Source: Oenanthe sinensis
Taxonomy: Eukaryota; Streptophyta; Magnoliopsida; Apiales; Apiaceae
NCBI GenBank assembly: GCA_028671895.1
Contig: JAPMAC010000197.1
Span: forward strand, 6,329,001-6,393,000
Direction: 5' to 3'
Length of the DNA: 64,000 nucleotides
A program made the position numbers and the translations under genes. Positions 46,880 through 58,559 of the stretch are shown here, in pieces (the stretch's first letter is position 1; each line of letters begins with the position of its first letter). Under the pieces are notes generated by a model. The model was not told the DNA's origin. It saw nothing but the letters and a program-made list of their open reading frames with translations, and made no database searches.

Positions 46880-47755
46880 TAAGTTAGCCGCATTCTAGCT
46901 TCTAGGGACTTCAACCCCTTCGAGGGTTTGGAGTTTGTATGCTCCTTGCCAGGTAACTTCCTTCACCTGGTATGGTCCTTCCCAGTTTGGGGCTAACTTG
47001 CCCTTGGGACCGACTCCAGATGCCTCGATCTTTCGCAGGACTAAATCTCCTTCACGGAATAACCTTTCTTTGACTCTTAGGTTGTAGTAGAACGAAGCTT
47101 TCTTCTGGCTTTCTACTATTCTGGCATTAGCTTCATCGCGCAGTTCATCTATTAGATCTAGAGCCAGCTTCATGCCTTCTTCATTGGTAGATACCAGAAA
47201 CTCCTGTATTCTTGGTGATGTCTGAGTAATTTTGACGGTCACCACTGCCTCAGCCCCGTAGGCTAGTTGAAATGGAGTAGCTCCTGTTGATGTTCTGCAA
47301 GTAGTTCTATATGCCCATAAGATTGGGAGTAACTCATCAACCCAAGTCCCTAGGGAGCGTTCAATCTTTTTCTTGAGCCCATCTAGGATAATTCTGTTAG
47401 CAACTTCAGCTTGCCCATTTGACTGCGGATGAGCAACTGAAGTAAAGCGTAGCTCAATGTTATAATTCCCACAGTATTCCATGAAGTCCTTGCTGTTGAA
47501 CTGAGTTCCGTTATCCATCACCAGGATTCGAGGTAGCCCATACCTGCATATGACGTTCTCCCAGAAGAACTGAGTTACGTTCTTAGTGTCAATTTTGGCC
47601 AAGGGCTTGGCTTCTATCCACTTAGTGAAGTAGTCGATGGAAACAATGAGGAACTTCCTTTGTGCACTGGCCATAGGAAACGAGCCTAGAATATCCATTC
47701 CCCACATGGCAAAGGGGAGCGGAGAGTTGATGGATGTCAGCATTCAGGGGGCTGC
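46880..47755 (-). pseudogene. int: Tat element integrase catalytic part
   Basis: Open on the minus strand from 47743 to 46895. DDE core: first Asp in MWGMDILGSFPMA, second in VMDNGTQFNSKDF, Glu in HPQSNGQAEVANR. C-terminal part has RVKERLFREGDLVLRK and LAPNWEGPYQVKEV. It ends VEVPRS then TAG where relatives normally have Trp before a short NAANL-like tail, so the last stop is probably a G-to-A change. Two stops at 47758-47745 separate it from the zinc-binding domain. Confidence 0.88.
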
Positions 47756-50150
47756 CTACCTAACAAGGGGTGCAAACCTTTGGCAGCGATCGCACTTTTT
47801 AACATATGCCTTGGCATCTTTAAGCATCTCAGGCCAATAAAATCCCAGTCTCATGACTTTGTGAGCAAGAGCTCTGCTTCCTAAGTGCTGTCCACATACT
47901 CCTTCGTGAACTTCCCTTAGGGCGGCTTCAGCTTCATGGGGTCTCAAACACTTCAAGTAGGGTATCCCGTATGATTTCTTGTAGAGTATTCCTTCTATGA
48001 GGGCATACCTCAGGACCCTTACTGATAAATTTCGTGCCTCCATAGGGTTGGTAGGTGTTTTCCCCGTTTCCAAGTAGAGCTTGATGGGATCCATCCAACA
48101 TGCTCCCAACCCAATAGGAGCTATTAGTTTTGCGTCAATGCTTGGGGTCTTCAAGACTTGAAAATAAACACTACCTGAGTAACCTTCAATTTCTGATGAT
48201 GCAAATTTGGACAAGGCATCGGCCTTCATATTTTCCTCTCTCGGGATGTACTCAAAGTGACATTCTTCGAACTGTGTGGCTTGAGCTTTAACAATTCTCA
48301 AATATTTGGCCATAGTCACGTCACGGGTCTCGAACTCCCCATTTACTTGAGAGATTACTAACCTTGAGTCACCACACACTTTCATGTTTTTCACCCTCAG
48401 GGTTCTGGCCAGACCAAGTCCAGCTATCAGAGCTTCGTATTCCGCCTCGTTGTTTGTAGTTGGAAAGTCCAATTTGATTGCATATTCGACAATGAAGCCA
48501 TCCGGGCTTTGTAAAACTAGGCCAGCTCCATTAGTTTTTGTTTTTGAAGCTCCGTCAAAAAAGAGCACCCAGTATTCTTTGAGTTCTTCTTCTTTTCCTT
48601 TACCATCTTTATCGTCTTCTTGCCCCCCGACTTCTTGGTTTGGAATGGTACATTCAACCACGAAGTCAGCTAGATCCTGGGCTTTGATGGTCGTCCTTGG
48701 CTTGTATTTGATTTCGAATTCTCCAAGTTCAACAGCCCATTTGATTAGCCTTCCACTGGCCTTGGGGCTATGCAGTATATTTCTTAGGGGTTGGTCTGTC
48801 AGGACTTCGATAACATGCGCCTGAAAGTATGGGCGTAGCTTCCTCGAGGCCATTATTAATGCTAAGGCAAACTTCTCGACTTTTAAGTAGTTCAACTCTG
48901 CACCATGTAGAATCTTGCTGACATAATAAACGGGCTTCTGAACTTTATCCTCTTCTTTTACGAGAACTGCACTCAGGGCTAAGCTCGAGACGGCAAGGTA
49001 TAGGAATAACACTTCTTCAGGTTTTGGTTTAGCAAGCAAAGGTGGCTCGGCCATATACTTCTTTAATTCTTCAAATGCTGCATGACTTTCGTCATTCCAT
49101 TCAAAGTTTTTAACCTTTTTAAGGGCCTTGAAGAATGGCAGGCACTTCTCTCCAGATTTGGATATGAATCGCCCTAGGGCCGCCACCCTTCCAGTGAGCT
49201 TTTGGACTTCTTTTATAGTCTTGGGGGGCTCCATGTCCAAAATTGCTTGAATATTCTCAGGGTTGGCCTCAATGCCTCTTTTTGAGACCATCGGGCCTAG
49301 AAACTTTCCGGACCCTACACCAAAGGCACACTTGATTGGGTTCAACATCATCTTGTGGGTTCTCAAAACTTTAAATGCCTCATTCAGGTGCGCAAGATGA
49401 TCGGCCTTGTCTAGGCTTTTGACTAACATGTCATCAACGTAGACTTCCATGGTCTTACCAATAAGGTGCTTGAAAATTTTATTTACAAGCCTTTGATACG
49501 TGGCTCCTGCATTCTTAAGTCCAAAAGCCATAACTAGATAACAAAAAACACCGAAATCAGTGACGAATGACACCTTGGGGATATCTCCGGAGTGCATCTT
49601 GATTTGGTTGTAACCACTGAAACCATCCATGAAGCTAAGCATCTCGTGCCCAGCGGTGGCATCTATCAACATGTCTATCCGTGGCAAAGGGAAACAGTCC
49701 TTAGGACAGGCATCATTCAGATCAGTGAAGTCTACGCACATCCTCCACTTTCCATTGCTTTTCTTGACCATCACGGGGTTAGCCATCCATTCAGGGAACT
49801 GAATTTCTTCAATAAATCCCGCTTCCAACAACTTTTCTACCTCTGCCTTAATGACCTCTTGCCTCTCAGGAGCAAAATTTCTTTTCTTCTACTTGACCGG
49901 TGTCCTACTGGGATTCACATTCAACTAATGCATTATGAGTTCGGGGTCTATCCCTGGCATGTCGGCTGTTGTCCAAGCAAAGATATCTTTGTTATCTTGT
50001 AGGAACTGTACCATCTGTTGTTTCAAGTCCTTCGGGAGTGAAGCCCCAACATAAGTCACCTTCTCAGGATATAGAGGGTCCAAGGGAATGGACTCCAAAT
50101 CCTCTGCGGGCTTCCACCTTCTTTCCTCATGATCTCGGACATCCATATCT
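47756..50150 (-). pseudogene. RT: Tat element RT, RNase H and integrase zinc domain
   Basis: Main open stretch of 691 codons (49831-47756). RT: WRMCVDFTDLNDACPKDCFP, MDGFSGYNQIKMH and the catalytic YVDDMLVKS. RNase H: FFDGASKTKTNGAGLVLQSP with NNEAEYEALIAGL and, further on, a second tether-like domain order typical of this lineage. Integrase HHCC: HLGSRALAHKVMR, then CDRCQRFAPLVR and a TAG. Upstream linker (DPLYPEKVTYVGASLPKDLK) has TAGs at 49927 and 49891 in the same frame. Catalytic residues look intact, so relatively few changes inactivated this copy. Confidence 0.9.
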
Positions 50151-50711
50151 TCAATGGGGAGAACCTGCCCCCCCAGTGCCATCAGGTTTCAAGGCGGCCA
50201 CATAGCAACTTCTGGCCATCTTCTGATCACCTTTTTCTTCTCCCACACCATTCCTAGTCGGGAATTTGATTTTCAAGTGGTATGTAGAAGCAACTGCTAT
50301 GAAGGCATGCAACCCGGTCCTCCCAAGGATCGCATTATAAGTAGTGCTTGCCTTTATAACTAGGAAGTTCAGCATCTGAGTGGACAGTCGAGGCTCTTCA
50401 CCCATAGTCATAGGTAGTTGTATGATCCCTTCAATTCGAGACTCTACTCCATTAAATCCATATATAGGCATGTTGGAGAGGGTTAGCTGTGAATCATTGT
50501 ACCCCATTCGCACATAGGCATCATAAAACAGAATCTCAACAGATGAACCGCTGTCAACCAAGACTCTTTTCACTGGAGAATTCCCTATGGTGGGAGTGAT
50601 TACCAAGGGATCATCGTGGGGGAATCTCACCCCTTCGAGATCTAAGTCATTAAAAGACAATGAGACTTTAGTCCTTGCCCTTTTGGGAGGCTCTCCTACT
50701 ATGCTCATCAC
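50151..50711 (-). pseudogene. pro: Tat element aspartic protease region
   Basis: Open frame with VKRVLVDSGSSVEILFYDAY (DSG active site) and MLNFLVIKASTTYNAILGR, the two conserved retropepsin blocks of Tat elements. It is in a different frame from the gag upstream and the RT downstream, so single-base indels flank it. Confidence 0.85.
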
Positions 50712-50902
50712 CTCTCGGGCGTAAGCCTTTCTTAAATTTCAGGAGTTACCTGCCGCGGTTAGTCCTCCCGAGATCATATTGATCACAGGCCCTCGGGGCT
50801 GTTTGTTTCTTTCCTTGGGGTCTGAGTCCCTTCGTTTATCATTGTACTCCCTGTCGTTTCTAGTACCGTCCTTAGTATATTTCTCCAGCTTTCCTCTTCT
50901 GA

Positions 50903-52513
50903 TTAGAAAATCTCATCTTTTAATTGGCGACAATCATCAGTGTCGTGCCCTATGTCCCTATGAAACCTGTAATACGCATTCTTATTTCTTTTTTCAGGAT
51001 CAGTTCTTAGTGGCTTCGGCCATCGAAGGTCCTTCCCCTTCTCAATATCCATCAATATTTGGCTACGAGGGGTGTTTAGCCTCGCATACTCGGTAAACCT
51101 AGCTCCTCCTTTTCTCTTGGAGTCATCGGCCTCACTATTTTTTGCATACTTGGTATCAACAACATACTCCACATCATTAGATCTTTTCTTAGAATAGGTA
51201 TTCGGGGTTTGAAACCCTTGGGCTTTCCTTATACTTTCCTCAGCCTTGATGTACTTTCCAGCCCTTTCTTGGAGTTCGTTCATACTCTCGTGGGCTCTCT
51301 TGGCTAATGACCTTCTAAAATTTTCATCAGAAGTTCCTTGTTGTATAGCTATCATGGCTACCTTTTGGTCTAAATTTGGGACCTTCAAGGCTTCCTTCGT
51401 AAATCTGTTCATATAATCCCTTAAGGACTCATTCTTTCCCTGGTGCATATTCATTAATGAAGCCGAGCTTTTCTCGTGTGTCTTGCTACTGATGAACTAT
51501 CCAATGAAGGCCCTGCTCAGATCCTTAAACGACCCAACAGAGTTTGGTGGTAAACGACTGAACCACCGTTGAGCCATACCACTCAGGGTTTGGGGGAACG
51601 CCCTACACTTGATAGCATCATTTACAGGTTGGAGCAACAGTGCATTAGAGAATGTGAGAACATGATTCGAGGGATCCCCGGTACCATCATAAGTTTTAAT
51701 GGTGGGCATCTTAAATTTCCTTGAAATCTTTTCACTCATGATATTTTCAGTAAAAGAGGGTGTAGGATCGTCTGGATCCCCCAGGGGTAGCAGGTCTTGG
51801 GGATCAGCCCTAATATGATTTGTCCTAGTTTGCTTCCCAGCTGGTGGCTCATCCAAATCTATCACAGGTGCGTGTCTTATCGATCCTCCAATACTTTCAA
51901 TTCTGGGATGTTGTTGTCTGGCTAGTGCCCTTTCTAAGTCCCTCCTTAGTTGCTGTGCTTCAGCCTTATGGGCTCGTATCCTTTCTTTCAGACTTGTAGA
52001 GTTATTGTTTGGAGGCCCTCGGGGCTGGGCAATCCGTTCTCTAAGGGGCTCCTTGTCAGGTCTCCTTCTTCGAGGGTTTATATCCTATTCGGAGGATTCC
52101 TCATCGTCAGTAGAGTAAGGCCTAGAAAAATCGCGTTCTCTAGGTCGCGAGGCATAGTGGGGCAACAGCCCTTGTTCATAAGGTGGTTCGTAGTTTCTTG
52201 GGAGTCCGTAACGAGGATTGGGTGTTGTGGCAGACGATATCTGCAAAGTGGGAGGAGCAATAAAAGTTGTATGAAGGGGAGGAATTACCTGGAGTGGAGG
52301 AATCGAAGCATGGATGGATACGTCGGGGTTGGAGGGATGAACAACGATGCTTAAAGGTCCAGTTCGTCGAGTACTCGTTTCAGGGTCCTCAACAGAGGTG
52401 ATAGGAGCATTAGTTCCTTGCTCGTGTGTCATAGGGGGGGAGTCGTTGGTGTCGACATTGACGTCAGGGGTTTCTCCTTCGAGGGTGCTCGCAGTTCTAC
52501 GTGTTCTTGCCAT
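50903..52513 (-). pseudogene. gag: Tat element gag (two internal stops)
   Basis: Starts MARTRRTASTLEGETPDVNV at 52513, 31 bases after the PBS start. One frame to 50903 with TAG at 52087-52085 and 51499-51497. N-terminal part is Pro/Ser-rich and disordered-looking, then basic (DINPRRRRPDKEPLRERIAQ), then the retrotransposon gag core: KMPTIKTYDGTGDPSNHVLT, then RAFPQTLSGMAQRWFSRLPP and LMNMHQGKNESLRDYMNRFT. C-terminal CRFHRDIGHDTDDC-type motif is present with first Cys as Tyr (YYRFHRDIGHDTDDC). Role: particle assembly. Confidence 0.88.
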
Positions 52514-52525
52514 GGTTGTTATCAA

Positions 52526-52543
52526 TTCCCACAGACGGCGCCA
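52526..52543 (-). promoter_or_regulatory. Primer binding site of the Tat element, abutting the TSD
   Basis: Minus strand TGGCGCCGTCTGTGGGAA. The TGGCGCC start fits the tRNA-Asp-type PBS used by many plant gypsy elements. The next base outside (52544) already belongs to the gatag duplication, so no LTR sequence lies before it. Confidence 0.8.
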
Positions 52544-52835
52544 GATAGAGAGAAGCATTTTTCTTGTGCTAGTACGCATCAATCCTTCATGAAAAGTGTT
52601 CGTGTGGATACCATAGAGCGTAGATCGTGAGAGCGGGATACATGGTGATTAAACAAGTTTTGGACCTCCATTAATCTTCTATTAATGAACTATTAAAGCT
52701 TTTAAGGTATTTGTTCTTTATCTCCGAATTAAATCTTTTATTTTCGCATGGATCCTGCAGAGGGTTTCGATTTATATTACATTTTGTATTTATTTTTCAC
52801 GTTTTTCCACAGCGTTTATGTCTCGAAACCCTATA
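52544..52835 (+). repeat. 3' LTR of copia B, right part
   Basis: Resumes with gatagagagaagc (gatag being the right duplication copy) and follows 33490-33778 of the 5' LTR to ...cgaaaccctata at 52835, where the LTR end CTACA has become CTATA. Then atgac, the copia B target duplication. Confidence 0.88.
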
Positions 52836-52840
52836 ATGAC

Positions 52841-53011
52841 TTCTCATTATTAACGTCGTTCTGAGACTATAATCAGTGTGTGTGTATATATAAACTGTGG
52901 GGTCACTGCAAGTGAAGAATTATTAATTGTGATTTAAGTATTAAGCGATAATGACTGAAAAAAGAAAACGTGATGGCTCAAATCTCTGATCCCGGATCTA
53001 GGGGCGTCACA
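52841..53011 (+). repeat. Chromovirus 3' LTR, right part
   Basis: Completes the LTR interrupted at 32224 and ends gatcccggatctaggggcgtcaca, a typical ending for Tekay/Del-like LTRs. No coding sequence. Confidence 0.7.
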
Positions 53012-53088
53012 TATAGTGTAAAAGATTCCTCATAGTGTACGATATAATATAACTCCCATTGGACTTGGTTTTGTAAATTATGTAATTT

Positions 53089-53129
53089 TGACACTAAAAT
53101 AGTGTCAAAGTAACACTATTTTAGTGTCA
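53089..53129. repeat. Paired short palindromes (tgacactaaaatagtgtca)
   Basis: tgacactaaaatagtgtca at 53089-53107 and acactattttagtgtca at 53113-53129 are each self-complementary and also pair with each other. Followed by ttattggagatggtctaaag, a phrase common at MITE ends. May be the subterminal part of the neighbouring CACTA element or a small MITE. Confidence 0.45.
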
Positions 53130-53159
53130 TTTATTGGAGATGGTCTAAAGACACATAAC

Positions 53160-55455
53160 TGTTTTAAACAACCCTGACATCATCTCGCTCTTTTGTAAAG
53201 TATCAGACCCGTCAACTAGATATCCTTCGTAATTCAAAAAAGAAAATGATTGTTTTCTAGCTAGCCATTTTATTGTCTCCGAAACACCATTGTCATTCTC
53301 CATCATTTCATTACTAACCTACACACATTGTCACAAACAAAAATATGACAAAATTTTATATTCCTAGTAAGGCAGTAAAGTGCACATACAGTAAAAGAAA
53401 TAATAATAAAACTAAAGTTTTTTTTTCAAATCAATCACTAAAAACCGATTATACTCGCTCATGAGTCAATGAACACTTTTCCTTTTTCTTTGGTAGATTT
53501 TATCTAAATATTACTTATGCATTATGGGAAAATGCATATACTAAATTAACAACCACAAAATAAATACTTACGGAAACAAGAATGAAATTGTGAATAATAA
53601 ATTTTTACATAATATATGGATACACTTCAAGGTTATTTAGAAGGATGTGTAGATAAGCCTAATCTCACTCTTTTTCTTCTACTATTTTCATTGTCACAAC
53701 AGATAATGGACCACATAGCTTGCCTACATCTTTCCAAAAACTGACAGTGGTGCAACCCTCCTTAACAAACTCTTGACAAAGTAAAAGCCGAATGAAATAA
53801 ATAGGTTTTCCTTTTTCCAATTTATGGAGCTAAATCAGCCCTAACCCTCATTTCAATCATGTCAAGACGAGAATTCACACTATCTTTTGACTTAAATTTC
53901 TCGATATGCAGAACATCAAGACAGACGAATATGATGAAACTTCCAATATTCTAAATCGAAAAAAATTGACTTGACAGTCTACTTTCTTTGACTTTCTTAC
54001 ATCCTTCTCAAAATTCAAATTTAATTCATTCTTGCCACATTAACAATTTTTCTCCTGAAAGGGGATTACGTGTCTGTCCAAATTCCTGTTCTTCAATAAA
54101 TGCTACCTTCTGCCTCCTAAAAGGATGATGTTGAGGCAAATAACATTGATGATCTTGGTAACACATCTCCCTACTATGATTTACATATTTACCTATGATA
54201 TCATAAAAACAAATTGGACAACCCATATAACCCTTATTGATGAAACCAATAGATAAATTTCTGTATGCGAGGAAGTCATTTATAGTCCACAATAGAAGTG
54301 CTCTTCAAGTAAAATATGATTTACTCTAAGCATCATATACATTTGGTTCACCTTCTTCCTAAAGCTTCTTTAAATCATCAATCAATGACTATAAATATAC
54401 ATCAAGGTTATTAACAGGCTCATACGGACCAGAAATTGATATTGTTAACCTCATAAACTTCATCTTCATCCATAACCTAGGAGGAAGATTATAAGTTTCT
54501 AATACTCCCTATCAAACATTGTACCTATTTTTAAGGCCATTATTATGTGGATTTATACCATCTACTAACAAAAGCCAAGAAAATATTCTTGCCTCGCTAC
54601 CAAAGTCGGTTGGATGCCACATCTTTCCATCTTGTATTCACTGCTTTGCATGCCAAGTCATAAGTTCAGCAGTAAAAAGAGATTTAAACATTCGTTTAAA
54701 TCTAGTAATAATCGAATAATACCACATGACTTTCGGAGGAATATTAGCCCTTGGTTTACTATCTTTCCCCCCTTCCACCGAGATAGATGATACTTGGGAC
54801 ACTCAGAAGCATTAGCATTTACACCACGATATAGTAAGAAGTCGTTTGAACATGAGTGAAATTTTACATACTATAGACCTAGATCGGAAAGGGTTTTCTT
54901 TGCTTCATATGCATTATGTGGCAACCCATTATCTTTAGAAAGGAGAGAGCCAATGAAAGAAAGAAGATCTGTGAAGGCACTATCACTACTAAACGTAACT
55001 TTTCTATTATGTAATTTTACCATTGATTCTAACTTGGTACATTCGCTACCTTCAAACAAAGGTTGTTCAACATCAACCAAAAACCTCTTAAACTCATACG
55101 AACTATTATCGTAGACACCCAATTTATATGTAATATCACAAACATTAACGGTAGGAGAAGGGGTAGATGATGCAGTATTCTTCTTTGAAGTCACAGATGT
55201 ACTACCAACTGATGACTTCGTCCTAGAATCTTCTCCGTGCCAAATCAAATCACCATAGCCTAAATAAAAACCGTTTTCATATAAATGTCCCCTCATAATT
55301 TTTATAAAGAATTTTTTAAAGTTAACACAACGTGCACAAGGACATGGAATATTATTAGGATCATGAGAATTTTTCTTGTCATATATCAAGAACTGTCCGA
55401 CCCCAATTTTATAATTTAATGAATCCCTATCTTTCAAAATCCATGACTTGTCCAT
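53160..55455 (-). pseudogene. CACTA (En/Spm) transposase tnp2 pseudogene
   Basis: Minus strand. N-terminal transposase-associated domain (55455-54871): MDKSWILKDRDSLNYKIGVG, then NNIPCPCARCVNF. Tnp2 domain: WYYSIITRFKRMFKSLFTAE near 54720, MWHPTDFGSEARIFSWLLL with NPHN and open 54292-54026 with WTINDFLAYRNLSIGFINKG, CPICFYDI and LPQHHPFRRQKVAF. Weaker pieces continue left: SRLDMIEMRVRADL near 53850 and ETIKWLARKQSFSFLNYEGY near 53250. Stops and gaps throughout. The protein would bind and cut CACTA ends. Terminal repeats were not found with confidence. Confidence 0.85.
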
Positions 55456-55866
55456 CTTATCCCCAAACTACTTGATTGTCATTTCAAATTAATATGAAAA
55501 AATATAGTAGGATTATGTAAAGACAACCACTACCCAATATTATTATTACGGTGACACCTTTAATATTTAAATGATTAATACGTTGCTAATAAGTTTGTTA
55601 TAAAACTAATATAATTACATAATTGATTTATATTCTATACGCACTAAACTATAATTATATTTCATATCTATACTATATTATTAAAGATGAAATATTAAAA
55701 ATTTCATAGTCGGTAGTAGGTCGGATAATTATTATTAGGTCTAATTTTTAAATATTAATCTCTTAATTAAAACACATATCACTTTAATCTCTTAACTAAA
55801 ACACATCTCTAAACAAAATACCCAAACATTATCCTATTAAAATATAAATATAAATAAACTATATAA
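55456..55866. other. AT-rich non-coding stretch
   Basis: No gene, no clear repeat unit. Presumably the 5' flank of the CACTA relic. Nothing else seen. Confidence 0.5.
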
Positions 55867-56233
<367 letters not shown>

Positions 56234-56245
56234 ATATATATATAT

Positions 56246-58180
56246 TTAATTATTATTATAAAAATAAAAATATTAAAATAATTTGATTCGTGCATCGCAT
56301 GAGATATAAGCTATTACTGAATTATATACTTATAGGAGGATGTGATGTTTATTTTATAGATATCACTTGATAATGAGAAAGGAACAATGAGTACTAACTA
56401 CTTGCAGAAACACACTATAAAAAAGTGCAAAAGCTTACTGTCGATGGTGATCTATAACTGAACTATTTTATGTATCTAGTCATATATATGCAAACACTTA
56501 TATAATGGAATAAGCATACAAACAAAATGCTAGTTGATTAAATCATACAATAAAAAGTAAAGAGCTAAAAAGCTAAATACGAGCTAATTTTTTTTATTGT
56601 AAATCACATACAATAAAAAACATGCATGTAAAGTAAAGAAAAGAAATCGAACACTAGTGGAGAAAGATCAAAGAAATACAAAGCAAAGAGCTAAATACCT
56701 CAAAACCAAACTACAATCAACAAGCTATGTAAGAATCGAAACATCCAAGCTCTTATCGAAACCTCCAGGCTCCAATCAAACCCAAATCTCCAAGCTCCAA
56801 TCGAAACTGAATCTCTGATAGATTATATATTTATCTATATTTTATAGGATTTGATTCTCATATTTCTAGTATTTTATACATAATTGGACATTTATTAATT
56901 AGATTTTAATGTTTTATTATAGAAAATAAAGAATTCCTAAATTTGGAAGAATTAGAGAATAAAGAGTCCAATTTGGAGATAAATTAGAAGAAAATTCGGA
57001 TTTAATGGGCAGCTCACACATCAATCACTATTTGGGTCATATCTTGTGCTCTAAATGTCAGAATTGGACGTTTTTATAGTCCACATTAAGATATTAGAAA
57101 ATTCTATAATTCAAAAGTGGTTCAACACATATATCTCAACTGAAGCAGCTCAGAAACAGGCCTGAAAGGTAGACTATGAATTTAAACATTACAATCCAAT
57201 CCATTATAGGAAATTGCTTGTTTTTCCTTGTAAAGCATTCAAACTCTTATATATTATGGTTTTATATTATTAGAGAGAATATTATCATATCATATTATTA
57301 TATTATTAGTTAGCCATACTTTTGAGAGAAAATGGAGAGAAATACTTTGAGAGGGAGATTGAAGGAAGGAGTGAAGGGATTCATCCAGACATCAATTAAA
57401 TTCGACAAGTTGTATTCTTTGTACTTTAATTATAATACTCATGGTTTGTGTTCTTAATTTTTATATGTTTTATTCTATCATGAGTAGTTAATCCCTTTAT
57501 CCGGGATTAGGTAGTATCCATTGGTTTATTATGTTTGTGTAGTTTTGTGAATTCTCTTGGTTTGCTAATTTATCATTGGGTTCTTGTTACAGTTAAGTGA
57601 GTCGCGAACCTTTAATTCTACCATAGGGATTGTAACGAATCGGGAGAGGAGTTGTAATTCTAGTAAATGATATGATAGACACAATATAAGTTTTAGATTG
57701 GGAGATTGCTATGCAAATTGCGAGACTTATAATTCTTGGCTCTTAATAGTCTATAGATATATTTTGTTTGACCATGGGAGTGGCTTTCATTGTATAATTA
57801 TAGGTATTATAAGTTACCTTGGGGGTTGTTATGAATTAAAAACTGAGATGTATTAATTGCGATGTGTGTCGGATCTTGTCAAACTTTAATGGCTACACTT
57901 GCTTGTCGGGAACTATCTATGTTCTAACAAGATGCCTACGTATCTCAAGTGTATTGAGAATCAAGCCAGAATATAGTTCTAAGAATGAGGGGTCAGGCCC
58001 TTTATATAGACGTTGATAGTCTTAGAATCATAATAGGGTTAGGAACCTTGGTGGATAAGGCACCTCCTTGAAGAATTCTGGATCCTTCCTATGGTATAAG
58101 TGATTTCCATGTAGGAATATATTTCTTTATTGATTGAGGTATCTTGTGTGCTACTCCTTGGAGTAGTTTTCTCGTAGTTG
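56246..58180. other. Unclassified intergenic sequence
   Basis: No gene seen. 57290-57420 has a leader-like aspect (tttgagagaaaatggagag, ttgagagggagattgaagg), and 57480-57560 contains atgagtagttaatccctttatccgggattagg, a style seen in retrotransposon R-U5 or leader regions. Two catctcca-like and tccaatcgaaac words repeat at 56740-56815 (three copies of ctccaatc(a/g)aa). Probably old LTR-element remains. Confidence 0.4.
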
Positions 58181-58559
58181 GATATAATTAATTAGCTATA
58201 TATTTAGCTAATTAATTAATTATGAATTTATTTAACAACTATGTTTTCAAGTCTTATTTAATAGGCCTTCCATTTGGACAAAATTAGGTCTAATTAATGC
58301 TATATTAATTGTGTCTTTAGAGTTTATTTTAGCCCATATCATTTGTCCCCAACTTCTGTAAAGTGTGCAAGATTTTTTGTAAAAGTTAAGGTCCACTAGT
58401 TTATTTTTGCCTTCATGGTTTCTATTTTGTCCTCAAGGATATTTTCTTTGCTTTCTAGGAATTTTCCTAACTTATGGAGAATTTTCCATAATTTATTCAC
58501 CATTTAAACCATTTTAAATAATTTTTTGGCATTTTTCAACATTATTTTTTACCAGAATT

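Larger units (their letters stand above)
41838..52543 (-). mobile_element. Nested Tat-lineage Ty3/gypsy element lacking its 5' LTR
   Basis: Minus-strand order: PBS (52543), gag, protease, RT, RNase H, integrase, then a long 3' region with an antisense gene and a tandem array, polypurine tract (42150-42137), and one LTR (42135-41838). No chromodomain. gatag flanks both sides (41833-41837 and 52544-52548). The antisense gene with a Transposase_28-like region plus tandem repeats in the 3' region are features known from the Tat lineage (Retand, Grande and relatives). The 5' LTR is absent: the PBS begins at the first base after the duplication. Confidence 0.88.
32225..52835 (+). mobile_element. 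Copia element B (Angela/BARE-like), with two nested insertions
   Basis: Complete two-LTR element with perfect target duplication atgac at 32220-32224 and 52836-52840. 5' LTR 32225-33778; PBS 33780; leader; degenerate gag; solo SIRE-type LTR 35829-37328; degenerate pol to 40555; 3' LTR 40570-41837 continued at 52549-52835 after the Tat insertion. By eye the two LTRs are about 95% identical over their first 640 bp, yet the coding region is riddled with stops and gaps compared with element A. That suggests the copy was already defective when it inserted. Confidence 0.88.
24705..53011 (+). mobile_element. Ty3/gypsy chromovirus (Tekay/Del-like), 5' truncated, split by nested insertions
   Basis: Zinc knuckles, protease, RT, RNase H, integrase and a chromodomain in gypsy order on the plus strand, then a polypurine tract and a 3' LTR starting TGTAATAACCC. 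The LTR runs 28658-32224, is interrupted by copia B with its target duplication (32225-52840), and resumes at 52841-53011, ending ggggcgtcaca. Total LTR length is about 3.74 kb, long but in the range known for this lineage. The gag N-terminus and 5' LTR are missing. The many stops indicate an old insertion. Confidence 0.8.

Noticed and set aside
48384..48824. 146-codon plus-strand frame opposite Tat RNase H
   Set aside because: Shadow of the minus-strand pol; no motif and no promoter or splice context of its own.
49592..50363. Plus-strand frames opposite Tat RT and protease
   Set aside because: Antisense shadows of the minus-strand polyprotein.
56411..56656. Possible small CACTA element (cactataaaaaagtgc ... 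aacactagtg)
   Set aside because: The two ends are not inverted copies beyond five bases and no 3-bp duplication is evident.
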